64,000 bases of DNA from Lignipirellula cremea (GCF_007751035.1 NZ_CP036433.1:3391001-3455000); one strand, 5' to 3'; shown: positions 16,654 to 25,337, counted from the stretch's first letter. The notes: generated by a model from the letters alone, not told the origin. Program-made: numbers and translations.

Positions 16654-17409
16654 ATGCCATCGATTCTTTATTGCGGCGACACCAGCCTCCTCTCCGCCGC
16701 CGGCTACCTGGCCGGTCTCATGACAAAAGCGGGCTGGCCGTTTGATTACCTGGCCAGCGACCAGCCGCCAGGCGACTCGCTGGAAACGCCCCGGTCGCTC
16801 ATTATTCTAAGCGATTACCCGGCGGCTCAAATGCCCGACGCAGTCCAGCAACAACTGCTAAAACAGGTGGCCAATGGCGCCGGACTGCTCATGTGCGGCG
16901 GCTGGGAATCATTCCACGGCCACGGCGGAAACTGGGATTCCCGCCCCCTCACCGAGGCGTTGCCCGTCCAGATGTTCGACTTTGACGATCGCTGCAACTG
17001 CGACCATCCGGTGGTGCTGGAGGCCGAAGAGGCTCAGCTGGATCACCCCATTCTGCAGGGCTTGCCGTGGGACGAACGCCCGCCGCTGATCGGCGGCTAC
17101 AACCGCGTGCAGGTCAAACCGGAGGCCGAACTACTCCTGGCGGCCCGGCATTACTACTTCACTCGCAGCGAAGGCCGGCTGCTGCTGAAACGCAGGCAAA
17201 GCAGTCCCCTGCTGGTGGTCGGCGCTTACGGAGACGGACGAACGGCCGCCCTGATGACCGACCCGGCGCCGCACTGGGTCGGGCCGCTGATCGACTGGGG
17301 CGACCAGCGAGTCCGAGCGCAGGCCGAGGGGGCCGAAGTGGTCGAAGTCGGCGATCTCTACGCCCAGTTCCTGCAGCAGTTACTCGCCTGGACCGGCAGA
17401 ATCAACTGA
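16654..17409 (+). CDS. Glutamine-amidotransferase-like (ThuA/DJ-1 fold) protein
   Basis: The start is the ATG at 16654 (MPSILYCGDTSLLSAAGYL); the frame upstream is non-coding. The 251-residue protein has a class I glutamine amidotransferase-like fold. A Rossmann-type start is followed by LIILSDYPA, the nucleophile-elbow-like GAGLLMCGGWESFHG (residues about 75-90, with Cys), and a late VVGAYGDGRTAALMTDPAPHW segment. This resembles uncharacterised COG5426-type proteins and ThuA-like domains rather than a true glutaminase, because no clear catalytic His-Glu pair follows. Function is unknown; hydrolase or sugar-related roles are suggested for relatives. Confidence 0.65.
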   Translation: MPSILYCGDTSLLSAAGYLAGLMTKAGWPFDYLASDQPPGDSLETPRSLIILSDYPAAQMPDAVQQQLLKQVANGAGLLMCGGWESFHGHGGNWDSRPLTEALPVQMFDFDDRCNCDHPVVLEAEEAQLDHPILQGLPWDERPPLIGGYNRVQVKPEAELLLAARHYYFTRSEGRLLLKRRQSSPLLVVGAYGDGRTAALMTDPAPHWVGPLIDWGDQRVRAQAEGAEVVEVGDLYAQFLQQLLAWTGRIN

Positions 17410-17432
17410 CAACATTCGCGCCCCATCCCCAC

Positions 17433-17511
17433 AAGTCCATTTCTCAGTTGGATGGACTTGCTCACGGGGCCAGGCAGGCTCGCGCAGGAAGAGGGACTTG
17501 TCGCCAAGTCC
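17433..17511 (+). terminator. Two hairpins between convergent genes
   Basis: AAGTCCAT (17433-17440) pairs with ATGGACTT (17452-17459) across an 11-base loop. GGACTTG (17494-17500) pairs with CAAGTCC (17505-17511) across TCGC. Both contain related stem sequences and lie between the ends of two converging genes, so they may end transcription from both sides. Neither has a strong T-run. Confidence 0.4.
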
Positions 17512-17530
17512 ACTACTTGAAAGCCGAGTT

Positions 17531-18094
17531 CTACGCCCGGGACAGATACGCCCCGGTGCGGGTGTCGACTTTAACCCGCTCGCCTTGCTGCAGGTATTCG
17601 GGCACTTGCACCACCAGACCTGTTTCCAGGGTGGCCGGCTTGGTGCGGCCAGTGGCCGAGTTCCCTTTGACGCCCGGATCGCATTCCGTGACCGTTAATT
17701 CTACGGTCGACGGGACCTGCACGCCGACGCATTCGTCGTTGTAGATCAGCGCGTAGATGCCTTCGAGTTCTTCGGTAATGTAGGGTGACTCTTCGGCGAC
17801 GTCTTCCAGCGGCAGAGTGTACTGGTTGAAGTCAATCTGGTCGAGCAGATGCATGTCGGTCGGATCGACGTACATGAGCTTCACCTCCCGTTTGGTGAAG
17901 TCGGCCATGTCGAGCGACTCGGTCCCTTTCAGGGTGATGTCGGTCTTCTGCTTGGTCACCAGATTGCGACCGCGGAATTTATACAGCGTGGCGGCTCCCC
18001 GGGCGGAAGGGGACTGCACCATGATTCCCTCAATGATCACGGGGGCGCCGTGATAGACAACGATCGTACCCGTTTTAATTTCTTTGGCTTGCAT
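17531..18094 (-). CDS. efpL: EF-P-like translation factor EfpL (YeiP)
   Basis: The start is the ATG at 18094 (MQAKEIKTGTIVVYHGAP). The 187-residue protein has the three beta-barrel domains of elongation factor P: a KOW-like domain I, a central OB domain and a C-terminal OB domain ending in GLVVQVPEYLQQGERVKVDT. The tip loop of domain I reads QSPSARGAATLYKFR, the signature of YeiP/EfpL, in which Arg replaces the modified Lys or Arg of canonical EF-P. Such factors bind the ribosome E site and relieve stalling at proline-rich and some other sequences. No modifying enzyme gene (epmA, earP) is near. A canonical EF-P is expected elsewhere in the genome. Confidence 0.88.
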   Translation of the reverse strand: MQAKEIKTGTIVVYHGAPVIIEGIMVQSPSARGAATLYKFRGRNLVTKQKTDITLKGTESLDMADFTKREVKLMYVDPTDMHLLDQIDFNQYTLPLEDVAEESPYITEELEGIYALIYNDECVGVQVPSTVELTVTECDPGVKGNSATGRTKPATLETGLVVQVPEYLQQGERVKVDTRTGAYLSRA

Positions 18095-18155
18095 GGATGT
18101 CGCCCTGGTTACCGGGGGCGCCTTCGAAGAGCTATGCGGCGCGACCGGGGCAGGT

Positions 18156-18635
18156 CTACATGAGCTCGCCCGATTGAGGGTCGACGCCGACACCGTGACA
18201 AAGTTTTGCGACTCGCTCTAAAACAATCAAGAGCGCTCCAGGATCCAGGATCTCGTCGTCGTCGTCTTCAACCGACAATTGCTCGAAATGATAAATATCC
18301 AGGCGGGCGTCGCAGCTCGCCAGGCGTTTCAATTTCCCTTTTTCCACCGCGGTGAGCGGCTTGTCGCGCATGTCCTCGCGCAACTGGGCGACCGATTCCA
18401 GCGCATCTTCTCCGCCGCAATAGGTAATGTCCATGGCGGCGAAATCCGTCGGGGAATAAATCGTGACCGATTCAAACCGCTCGGACTCGTCGATCCGGAT
18501 TTCAGCAATTTCGTACCGTTCGCCAAGCTCCAGCAAAGCAGCTTTCATGGCCTCGGCGGTGGGACGCTGCTTCTCCTCAAACAGGACGAAGTACGTCTCA
18601 CGCCAGTGGTACAACTCGTTCTCAAATAGCGACAT
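18156..18635 (-). CDS. Conserved hypothetical protein, acidic
   Basis: This 159-residue protein starts MSLFENELYHWRETYFVLFE and is acidic throughout, with a run of aspartates in VEDDDDEILD near residue 125. There is no signal peptide, membrane segment or motif I can tie to a family. It is 61 bases upstream of efpL on the same strand, so the two are probably co-transcribed. Clean codon structure and a conserved-looking amphipathic pattern make it a real gene. Function unknown. Confidence 0.7.
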   Translation of the reverse strand: MSLFENELYHWRETYFVLFEEKQRPTAEAMKAALLELGERYEIAEIRIDESERFESVTIYSPTDFAAMDITYCGGEDALESVAQLREDMRDKPLTAVEKGKLKRLASCDARLDIYHFEQLSVEDDDDEILDPGALLIVLERVAKLCHGVGVDPQSGELM

Positions 18636-19161
18636 AAGAGGGATTCCGCGCGAATACGAGGGCGGCCCGATTTTCGTTTAACTTAACCGCTGGACGAACG
18701 ATCGCCCACAACGGACGGCGAATTTTTCTGTGAATATCTGGCGAATCCAACCGGCCGGACGAGTCTCTCGCGGCAGACAAGTTCGGAAGTCTGACCGGCA
18801 CAGCGAAAGCAGCCCTGCGCCGGCGTTGCGGCAAACCGTCAGGTCTGTGGACCGCGACTCCTGCTAACACGTTTCTTCCGTCCCCGCGTTGCGACGCAGG
18901 CGCCAGCCTCGCGGAACAAGTTAGCACCGATTTCTTGAGTCGGCTGCCGGACCGAACGAAGTTTCTCCACATTTCGCGCGCGGCCGCGACGGTCGCAACG
19001 ATTAAAGGGGTGACTCCGAGAAGGTTTCTTGCATAGCTTGCGTCAGTGCGTTGTCAATTTTTTCCGCGCGAATTAAGATGAATCGCAGGCGACAGGTCGG
19101 CAAGGCGCCTTTCCTGCCGGCTATTTCCCCCTGGAATTTCGAGAAAGGAATCGCTCGTTCC
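18636..19161. other. Divergent intergenic region before surE
   Basis: These 526 bases separate the leftward hypothetical gene from surE. No domain-bearing frame, RNA gene or repeat is seen. An in-frame ATG at 19078 would extend SurE by 28 residues that do not belong to the family and is not used. Confidence 0.45.
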
Positions 19162-19926
19162 GTGCAAATTTTGCTCACCAACGACGACGGAATTTACGCC
19201 CCTGGACTGGCGGCCTTAGAACGCGAACTGCAGCAGTTGGGCGACGTTTGCGTCGTTGCGCCGGCGACCGAGCAAAGCGGAGTCGCTCATTCCATTACGT
19301 TTCTCAGCCCTTTGATCTGTAAAGAGATTTACGACGGCGACCGGAAACGCGGCTGGGCCGTCGAAGGCAGTCCGGCCGACTGCGTGAAGATTGGCGTCTT
19401 TGAATTCCTGCCCAAACCGCCGGACCTGGTGGTCAGCGGGATCAACGGCGGCCTGAACGCCGGCATCAATGTGCTCTATTCGGGCACAGTCGCCGCCGCA
19501 ATCGAAGGCGCTTTTTTTGGATTCAACAGTATTGCCGTGTCGCTCGAATACAACGAACACGCCCAGTTTGACCGGGCCGCCGTCATGGCCCGCGGGGTAA
19601 TCGAACAGATCCTCGCCCATAAAACGGCCGAGCCGCAACTGTACAACCTGAACATTCCGACCGCCGCCATCGCCGAACCCAAAGGCATGGTCGTGGCGCC
19701 GATGGGCGTCGCCCGCTACGGCGAGCACTTTATCAAACGCACCGATCCCCGCGGCCGCAGCTATTACTGGGCGACCAACGATCCGCCGCCCCAGCCGACC
19801 AGCGAACAGACCGATTTGACCGCACTGGCCGCAGGCTACGTCACCCTGACGCCGTTGCAGTTCGACATGACGAAGTCTTCCCTTCTCACGGAGATGCAGC
19901 AATGGAATTTGCAGTTACCCGACTAA
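19162..19926 (+). CDS. surE: 5'/3'-nucleotidase SurE
   Basis: The GTG at 19162 is chosen because the family begins exactly there: MQILLTNDDGIYAPGLAAL. Metal ligands are visible as the Asp pair in TNDDG, Ser in TEQSGVAHS and Asn in SGINGGLNAG. SurE is a survival protein that removes phosphate from nucleoside monophosphates and short polyphosphates using a divalent metal. The 254-residue length is normal. The stop codon lies 22 bases inside the next gene, which suggests translational coupling. Confidence 0.93.
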   Translation: MQILLTNDDGIYAPGLAALERELQQLGDVCVVAPATEQSGVAHSITFLSPLICKEIYDGDRKRGWAVEGSPADCVKIGVFEFLPKPPDLVVSGINGGLNAGINVLYSGTVAAAIEGAFFGFNSIAVSLEYNEHAQFDRAAVMARGVIEQILAHKTAEPQLYNLNIPTAAIAEPKGMVVAPMGVARYGEHFIKRTDPRGRSYYWATNDPPPQPTSEQTDLTALAAGYVTLTPLQFDMTKSSLLTEMQQWNLQLPD

Positions 19927-20426
19927 CGCCCCTCCGCGGCATGGCCCTGGTCACTTTGACCCTGGCCGCCCTGACCGCGGTTTCGGTTGGTTGCGGCAAG
20001 AAGGACGTCCCCCAGGCGAGTGCGCAGAAGGTCGCTCCGGCGCCGCTGGTTCCCATTGATTTCAGCCCGCCGCCCGTCTCGGAACGTCCCGAGGTGGAAA
20101 CCGAGCTGATCAAAGCCGAAGTCGGCGTCGGCGAAAAAGGCCGCCGGCTCAATGATCCCGACGTCGTCCAGGCCATCGCGGCCCCCGCCAAAGCTTTATT
20201 CAGCTCCAAAGAGCGACTGGTATTTGATGTGCAGATCCCGCACGCCCTGAACCTGTACCGCGCGACCAACGACGACAAGGTCCCCGCCACCCATGAGGCG
20301 TTCATGGAAGAGATCGTCAAGTTCAACCAGATCCCGCTGCCGGAATTGCCGCCGGGCCACACCTACCTGTGGGATCCGGACAAGCAGGAATTGATGGTCA
20401 AACGACCCGTCGCCGCCCCTAAATAG
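19902..20426 (+). CDS. Probable lipoprotein, unknown function
   Basis: The gene overlaps the end of surE by 25 bases. Its 174-residue product starts with a basic residue and a hydrophobic stretch (MALVTLTLAALTAVSVGC), with Cys31 at the end of a loose lipobox, then a Pro/Ala-rich linker. The C-terminal half (residues about 90-174) contains NLYRATNDDKVPATHEAFME and LPPGHTYLWDPDKQELMV. That pattern resembles the C-terminal domain of secretion-type pseudopilin-like proteins found in planctomycetes, but I cannot name a family. It is likely exported and anchored in a membrane. Confidence 0.65.
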   Translation: MEFAVTRLTPLRGMALVTLTLAALTAVSVGCGKKDVPQASAQKVAPAPLVPIDFSPPPVSERPEVETELIKAEVGVGEKGRRLNDPDVVQAIAAPAKALFSSKERLVFDVQIPHALNLYRATNDDKVPATHEAFMEEIVKFNQIPLPELPPGHTYLWDPDKQELMVKRPVAAPK

Positions 20427-20614
20427 AGGTGCTGAATCGCTTCGCGGACGAAGCGTCCCCCCGACGACCGCGATCCGCTGTACTTGAGACACTTGCAATA
20501 CCCTTTGCAAAACCCCTTGCGAAGAAGCCTGGAAGGAAAGGAAGCACCAACACTCGCTGGGCAGGGAGGCCGGCCCCACTCTGATCGAACCATCTTCTCT
20601 GAGCGACCTCCCTG

Positions 20615-21190
20615 ATGAAATTTCTACTTCCCTTTCTGGCCGTCTGGTGCTGTGCACTGTCGGCCTGGGCCGGCGACTGGAACGCGGCCCCTTCGTACTT
20701 TACGCACAACCCGCAGACAGGCGAACGGGTCGACCAGTACGCCCCCGATCCGATTGCTGTCGGCGCCGTGCAGCCCGCCAACTATCAGAAGAGCGGCTAT
20801 CGCCAGTATCGCAGCAGCCTGCAGGTGGGCTCGGTGGCGGATAACATTCATGTGGTGGAAGAGTACGGCCGTCCCGTTCGCCCTTATGGCGAATGGCGTT
20901 TCCCGTACCGGCCTTACTCCGTGCCCTATGGCGCCTGGGGCCCGCAAGGATATGGCGGCGGCTTTGGCGGTTATGGCAACATCGGGTTTGGCGGCGGTTT
21001 CCCACGCCAGGCGTTCGAGCCTTACGGTTCCCGTCCGTTCAACGACCGCACCGGCGTGCAGCCGCCGTATTACGACGGCACCTACCCGCAGAACCGCATC
21101 CCGCCGCGATTGCCCTCCGGCGGCTTTGGCCACCAGGGTTTTGGCGGAAACGGTTTCGGAGGAAATGGCTTTGGCGGGAACGGCTTCTAG
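20615..21190 (+). CDS. Secreted Gly/Tyr/Pro-rich protein
   Basis: This 191-residue protein begins with a clear signal peptide (MKFLLPFLAVWCCALSAWAG, cleavage after AWA). The mature part is rich in Tyr, Pro and Gly. From about residue 105 it becomes low in complexity, with GGGFGGYGNIGFGGGF, and it ends in three GGNGF units. Such tails are common in surface or matrix proteins, but no function can be assigned. A GGAGG-like site is absent; the spacing to the lipoprotein gene is 188 bases. The TAG stop at 21188-21190 lies inside the CTAG that begins the second MITE, so the natural C-terminus may once have been different. Confidence 0.65.
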   Translation: MKFLLPFLAVWCCALSAWAGDWNAAPSYFTHNPQTGERVDQYAPDPIAVGAVQPANYQKSGYRQYRSSLQVGSVADNIHVVEEYGRPVRPYGEWRFPYRPYSVPYGAWGPQGYGGGFGGYGNIGFGGGFPRQAFEPYGSRPFNDRTGVQPPYYDGTYPQNRIPPRLPSGGFGHQGFGGNGFGGNGFGGNGF

Positions 21191-21267
21191 TGCTGCGTCA
21201 ATCTTCAATCTTAGAGTGAGCGATTTCGGCCGTGCTGCTGTGCTGCCAAAAAAACCGGGGGCTAGCG

Positions 21268-22800
21268 CCCAATGGCACTGTTTTTACCAAATCCGTTGCC
21301 TGGGGTGGTTTTTGGCATGAATTTTGCGCCGCATGTTTTGGCATGAAATTTGCGCCCCTTCCTGACTTCTTACTCATTGATAAGGAGTCTTGCGATGGCG
21401 GCCAAACAGAAACGTAAGCAGAAAGCACAGAAATCCGAGCAGGCGCGGGCGGCGGAGTTTGACGCCGTGTTTGCCCAGTTGGAAGAGATCGTGGATCTCC
21501 GCCAGGCCGATGAGTTGCAGCCCTCCCACGCCCAAACGATTTACACGTCTGGCGTCGTCCTGTGGCTGTTGGTCTTGCAGCGATTGCGCGGCGGTTGCTC
21601 GATGGCCGAGGCGGTCAAGGCCTTGATCGAGCAGTGCCCGGACATCGTGCCCGACAATAAACGCATCGAAGAAGCGACCCTCTCTTCCAGCACCGCGGCG
21701 TACTCCCGGGGCCGGAGCCGTTTGTCGCTGGAGACCGTCATGTGGCTCTGCAATGCCGTCTGGCGGTCGCTGGTCGACAACGCTCCGCCCACCTTCGGCG
21801 GGCGACGCGTGTTCGCGCTGGACGGCACGACGATCTCGCTGGGACCGGAATGGGAACTGTACGACGTCTTCCCGCCCGCTTCCAATCAGTACGGAGAGTC
21901 GGCCTGGCCGATGGCCTATCTGGTCGTGGCTCATGAGGTCGAAAGTGGAGCGGCGTTGCCCCCGGAAATCGGTGCGATGTACGGCGACCAGGCGGTCTCG
22001 GAAACCAGCCTGATCCACGATCATTTACAACGCATCCCGGCCGATTCGGTGATTCTGGTCGACACAGCTTACGGCATTACGCGTGTCGCCTACGAGTTCC
22101 ACACGGCCAATCAACGCTTCGTGGTGCGGATGAAGAAGGACCGCTTTCGCCGGCTGCAAAAGGACGCCGAGTTGATCGAACAAGGCGAGGACTGGAAAAC
22201 GTATCGAGGACAATGGACGCCCAGTCGCCGCGAGCTGCGCGACAATCCTCAATTGCCGGAGGACTTCTCGCTGCCGATTCGGCTGCACGTGTTCGAAAGC
22301 GTCCACGGCGAAACAATCTATCTGGCGACCGACCTGACCGACGAATTGGACGTCATCGCCGATTTGTATAGTCAGCGGTGGCGTGTGGAAACAGATCTCT
22401 CACAGATCAAGGTGACGCTCGACATCGAGAACATCCTCGCCAAGAGTCCTGAGATGTTCCGCAAAGAACTGATGGCGTCGATCGTGGCCTATAACCTGAC
22501 GATCCAGTTCCGCAAACAGGCGGCGGAACATGCCAACGTACCGCCGCGGCGGCTCAGCTTCACCGGCGTGTGGGACGTGTTCCGCATCTTCCTGCTCCAA
22601 AAAACATTCCCCGACGCCGGCGCCTGGCGCACGGCTTACGCACGAGCGCTCAAGTACGCAGCGCGAGAGAAATTGCCGAACCGCCCCGGCCGGAGCTACT
22701 CCCGCGAAAGCTACAAACGCCGCTCCAAATCCTCGCATTTTAAAAAAAGATCTCCACCCTGGAACCAACCCGAAAACGAGCCAAAGTGAGTGCCATTGGG
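21268..22800 (+). mobile_element. IS4-family insertion sequence, 1533 bp
   Basis: The IS has perfect 12-bp terminal inverted repeats, CCCAATGGCACT at 21268 and AGTGCCATTGGG at 22800. It is flanked by a 6-bp direct repeat CTAGCG (21262-21267 and 22801-22806). It carries one transposase gene with the IS4-family YREK signature. It landed in the centre of a MITE. Both ends and the gene are intact, so it may be active. Confidence 0.9.
21395..22789 (+). CDS. IS4-family transposase
   Basis: The start is the ATG at 21395, eight bases after an AAGGAG site; the in-frame ATG at 21350 has no such site. The 464-residue DDE transposase shows the first Asp in FALDGTTISL, the second in VILVDTAYGI, and the Glu within YSQRWRVETDLSQIK. 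The latter fits the Y-x2-R-x3-E-x6-K signature of the IS4 family. The C-terminus is basic (RSYSRESYKRRSKSSHFKKR). The enzyme cuts at the 12-bp ends of the surrounding IS. No frameshift or missing catalytic residue is seen. Confidence 0.92.
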   Translation: MAAKQKRKQKAQKSEQARAAEFDAVFAQLEEIVDLRQADELQPSHAQTIYTSGVVLWLLVLQRLRGGCSMAEAVKALIEQCPDIVPDNKRIEEATLSSSTAAYSRGRSRLSLETVMWLCNAVWRSLVDNAPPTFGGRRVFALDGTTISLGPEWELYDVFPPASNQYGESAWPMAYLVVAHEVESGAALPPEIGAMYGDQAVSETSLIHDHLQRIPADSVILVDTAYGITRVAYEFHTANQRFVVRMKKDRFRRLQKDAELIEQGEDWKTYRGQWTPSRRELRDNPQLPEDFSLPIRLHVFESVHGETIYLATDLTDELDVIADLYSQRWRVETDLSQIKVTLDIENILAKSPEMFRKELMASIVAYNLTIQFRKQAAEHANVPPRRLSFTGVWDVFRIFLLQKTFPDAGAWRTAYARALKYAAREKLPNRPGRSYSRESYKRRSKSSHFKKRSPPWNQPENEPK

Positions 22801-22977
22801 CTAGCGCCCGGCGGCTGATTTAGAGAAACCTGATTTTATGGTTTGACGCATCACTAGGAGGCCTGCACCGCGGCGTCTGGCACTGTTTACGGCGGGCCGG
22901 GTCGCGTTAGAATCGTGACATCGCTGGTCCTTTCGCCAGGGACGATGCTTGCTTCTACGAACCTGCGGAACTGCCTG

Positions 22978-24066
22978 ATGCGCGCCATTGCTGCTCGACC
23001 TGGATCCTCGGAACCGTATTTCGTCGACGCTCCCGAACCGCCGGAACCGGGCCCGGGCGAGGTGCTCTGCCGCACGCTCGAACTGGGCGTTTGCGGAACC
23101 GACCGGGAGATCCTGGCTTCGAAACAGCCCTGGACGCCGCCCGGCGAATCGCACCTGGTGCTGGGGCACGAATGCCTGGCCAGGGTGGAAGCCGTCGGCG
23201 ACGGAGTGACGCTGGAAGTCGGCAGTCTGGTGACCCCCGTCGTACGCCGGGCCAGGCCCTCAGCCGACCCGGGCATGCGGGTCGACATGCTGACTTTCGG
23301 CGACTACGTCGAACGCGGCATTGTGGAAGAGCACGGCTTCTCTCTGCCGCTCTGGCTCGACCGTCCTGAGCACCTGTTTCTGGTCGATCCCGGCCTGAAA
23401 CCGCTGGCCGTCTTCGCCGAACCGCTGAGCGTGGCTGAGAAAGCAGTCAACGAAGCGATCCGCCTGCAGACCGCTCGGCTGACGCCGGAAACCTGGAGCG
23501 ACCCGCCGCCCCGGGTGCTAGTGACCGGCATGGGGCCGATCGCATTCGCCGCCATTCTGGCCGCCCGGTGTCGCAACTGGCCGGTTGTCATCTACGGTCG
23601 CGACGCCGACGATTCGCCCCGGGCCCAGCTGGCCCAGGAACTGGGCGCCGAGTACCTGCCGGCCGATCGCGCGGCATTCGATCAGCATGATTCTTTCACA
23701 GGCGGATACGATCTGGTGCTGGAATGCACCGGGGCGGAAGAGGTGCTGCTGGCGGCGGCCCACGTGCTGAACGCTCGCGGCGTGATGGTCTGGCTGGGAG
23801 CGGATCGCGTCGGACGCAGCCGCTCCCTCAACCTTGCCAATGCGATGCGACGGGCCGTGGTCGGCAACCACCTTCACCTGGGTAGCGTGAACGCAGCTCC
23901 CCGCGACTTTGCGGACGCCCTGCAACACCTGGCCCAGATGCAAGCCAGCCATCCTCAGCCAATGGCGGCCCTCATCAGCGATCGCGCCCCGTTCCACGAC
24001 GCCCTGGCCCAGTACCAGAACCGGAATAAACAGGGCGTGAAAGCCATCGTCCAGTACGAAAAATAG
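22978..24066 (+). CDS. Zinc-type alcohol/glucose dehydrogenase
   Basis: The ATG at 22978 (MRAIAARPGSSEPYFVDAP) fits the start of medium-chain dehydrogenases; starts at 22945 and 22915 are in frame but add unrelated residues. The 362-residue protein has the catalytic-zinc region GVCGTDREIL and LGHECLARVE. It lacks the four-Cys structural zinc loop in the usual form and has a nucleotide-binding motif VTGMGPIAFAA. The pattern matches the archaeal-type glucose 1-dehydrogenase subgroup (oxidation of glucose to gluconolactone with NAD(P)). The glucose specificity is a family-based guess. It begins 121 bases after the second MITE, which may have displaced its original upstream region. Confidence 0.75.
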   Translation: MRAIAARPGSSEPYFVDAPEPPEPGPGEVLCRTLELGVCGTDREILASKQPWTPPGESHLVLGHECLARVEAVGDGVTLEVGSLVTPVVRRARPSADPGMRVDMLTFGDYVERGIVEEHGFSLPLWLDRPEHLFLVDPGLKPLAVFAEPLSVAEKAVNEAIRLQTARLTPETWSDPPPRVLVTGMGPIAFAAILAARCRNWPVVIYGRDADDSPRAQLAQELGAEYLPADRAAFDQHDSFTGGYDLVLECTGAEEVLLAAAHVLNARGVMVWLGADRVGRSRSLNLANAMRRAVVGNHLHLGSVNAAPRDFADALQHLAQMQASHPQPMAALISDRAPFHDALAQYQNRNKQGVKAIVQYEK

Positions 24067-24077
24067 CGTATCTGACG

Positions 24078-25199
24078 TTAATTATTCAGCAGCTGGTTGC
24101 GATCGCCGAGTCGCGTTTTCAGGCTGACCAGCTTCCGGTCCCGCCAGACGAGAATCTCGATCAGTTTATCGACCGGCGTCAAGCCGACCAGATTGACCAG
24201 GTGGTTATCGTCCTCGATGATTTCACCATCGTACTTCACAACGACGTCGGCGACTTTCAGACCCGTGCGTTCGGCCGGCGAGTTCGGCGTGATGCCCGAC
24301 AATCGGGCGCCCTGGTATCGCGGCAGCCCCATGGCGATGGCCTGCTGGGCGTTGAACTGCGAATCCAGATGCACGCCCAGGAAAGCACGCACCACGCGGC
24401 CGTTAGCGATCAACTGCTCGGCGACCACCCGGGCCATATTGATGGGGATGGCGAAACCGATCCCCTCGCTGCCGCCCGAGTTGCTGGCAATCGCCGTGTT
24501 GAGGCCGATCACCTCGCCGCGCAGGTTGAGCAGCGGACCCCCGCTGTTGCCCGGGTTGATGGAAGCATCGGTCTGCAGGAAGTCCTGGTAGCGAACCCCC
24601 TGCGGCCCCAGTTCCAGATCCCGGCGTCCTTTGGCGCTGATGATGCCGTAGGTGACCGAGTGACTCAAACCGAAAGGACTACCGACGGCGATCACAAAGT
24701 CGCCGATTTCCACATTGCGGCTGTCGCCCAGTCGGGCGGCGAACAGGTTTCCGGCGTTGATCGCCAGCACGGCGATATCGGTCTCGGGATCGTCCCACAC
24801 GCCAATCGGCTGGACCACGCGGCCATCGGACAGGGAGATGTCGATCTTGGCCAGGGGGGAGTCCTTCACCACATGCCGGTTGGTCAGCACATAGAACTTG
24901 CCGGCCACTTCCAGAATGACGCCGGAGCCGGCCTCTTCCACCGTTTTGCTTCCGCCGACGGCCGTTTTCTCGACCTTCTCGGCCTCGATATGGGCGACGT
25001 TCGGTCGCACCAGACGGACGACCTTTTTTAGCAGATTCGCCTGTTGTGCCCAGGCTTCGTATTCAGCCTCGACTTCGGCCTGGAGCCTGGCCCGCTGCTG
25101 GCTCGTCTCCGGCGGCGGAAGTTCCTGGCCTTGGGCCGAAACCGCCAGCAAGGCGATCGTACAAGAGATCGCAACAAAAAACGGCATGCAGGGGTTCAC
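24078..25199 (-). CDS. HtrA/DegP-type serine protease with one PDZ domain
   Basis: I choose the GTG at 25199 because GGAAGG lies seven bases upstream; the ATG at 25187 is 19 bases from it. The 373-residue protein has a signal peptide (CMPFFVAISCTIALLAVSA), a coiled-coil segment and a trypsin-like domain with the complete triad: His in LTNRHVV, Asp in PETDIAVLA and Ser in NPGNSGGPL. A single C-terminal PDZ domain follows from about 265 (FLGVHLDSQF). HtrA proteases degrade or refold misfolded periplasmic proteins. Convergent with the dehydrogenase gene (11 bases apart) and downstream of the DksA-like gene. Confidence 0.9.
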   Translation of the reverse strand: MNPCMPFFVAISCTIALLAVSAQGQELPPPETSQQRARLQAEVEAEYEAWAQQANLLKKVVRLVRPNVAHIEAEKVEKTAVGGSKTVEEAGSGVILEVAGKFYVLTNRHVVKDSPLAKIDISLSDGRVVQPIGVWDDPETDIAVLAINAGNLFAARLGDSRNVEIGDFVIAVGSPFGLSHSVTYGIISAKGRRDLELGPQGVRYQDFLQTDASINPGNSGGPLLNLRGEVIGLNTAIASNSGGSEGIGFAIPINMARVVAEQLIANGRVVRAFLGVHLDSQFNAQQAIAMGLPRYQGARLSGITPNSPAERTGLKVADVVVKYDGEIIEDDNHLVNLVGLTPVDKLIEILVWRDRKLVSLKTRLGDRNQLLNN

Positions 25200-25265
25200 A
25201 GCATTTCCTTCCGTGGAAGCGTGTGTTGGTGGAATCAAATTTTCTGAGGGTCGGCAATACCGCAG

Positions 25266-25329
25266 AACGGGCCGCACGCAGCGGCCCGTTCGTTCAGCGG
25301 AATCGGTTCACCCCGCAAGCCGGGGTGAA
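25266..25329 (-). terminator. Two perfect hairpins between DksA-like and HtrA genes
   Basis: AACGGGCCGC (25266-25275) pairs with GCGGCCCGTT (25281-25290). TTCACCCCG (25307-25315) pairs with CGGGGTGAA (25321-25329). Both stems are perfect with 5-base loops and lie just after the stop of the DksA-like gene. There is no T-run, so they may be Rho-linked or RNA-stability elements. Confidence 0.5.
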
Positions 25330-25337
25330 GGGATCAT

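Larger units (their letters stand above)
21187..22857. mobile_element. MITE-like element interrupted by an IS4-family IS
   Basis: The outer ends read CTAGTGCTGCGTCAA (21187) and TTGACGCATCACTAG (ending 22857), an inverted repeat homologous to the element at 13067-13199. Removing the insertion at 21268-22800 and one copy of its duplicated CTAGCG leaves 132 bp. That remainder aligns along its whole length with the 133-bp element (shared blocks include CTTCAAT/TTTCAAT, the CGTGCTGCTGT/CGAGCCGCTGT region and GGCTAGCGCC/GGCTATCGCC). Its first CTAG again contains the stop codon of the preceding gene. Confidence 0.75.
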
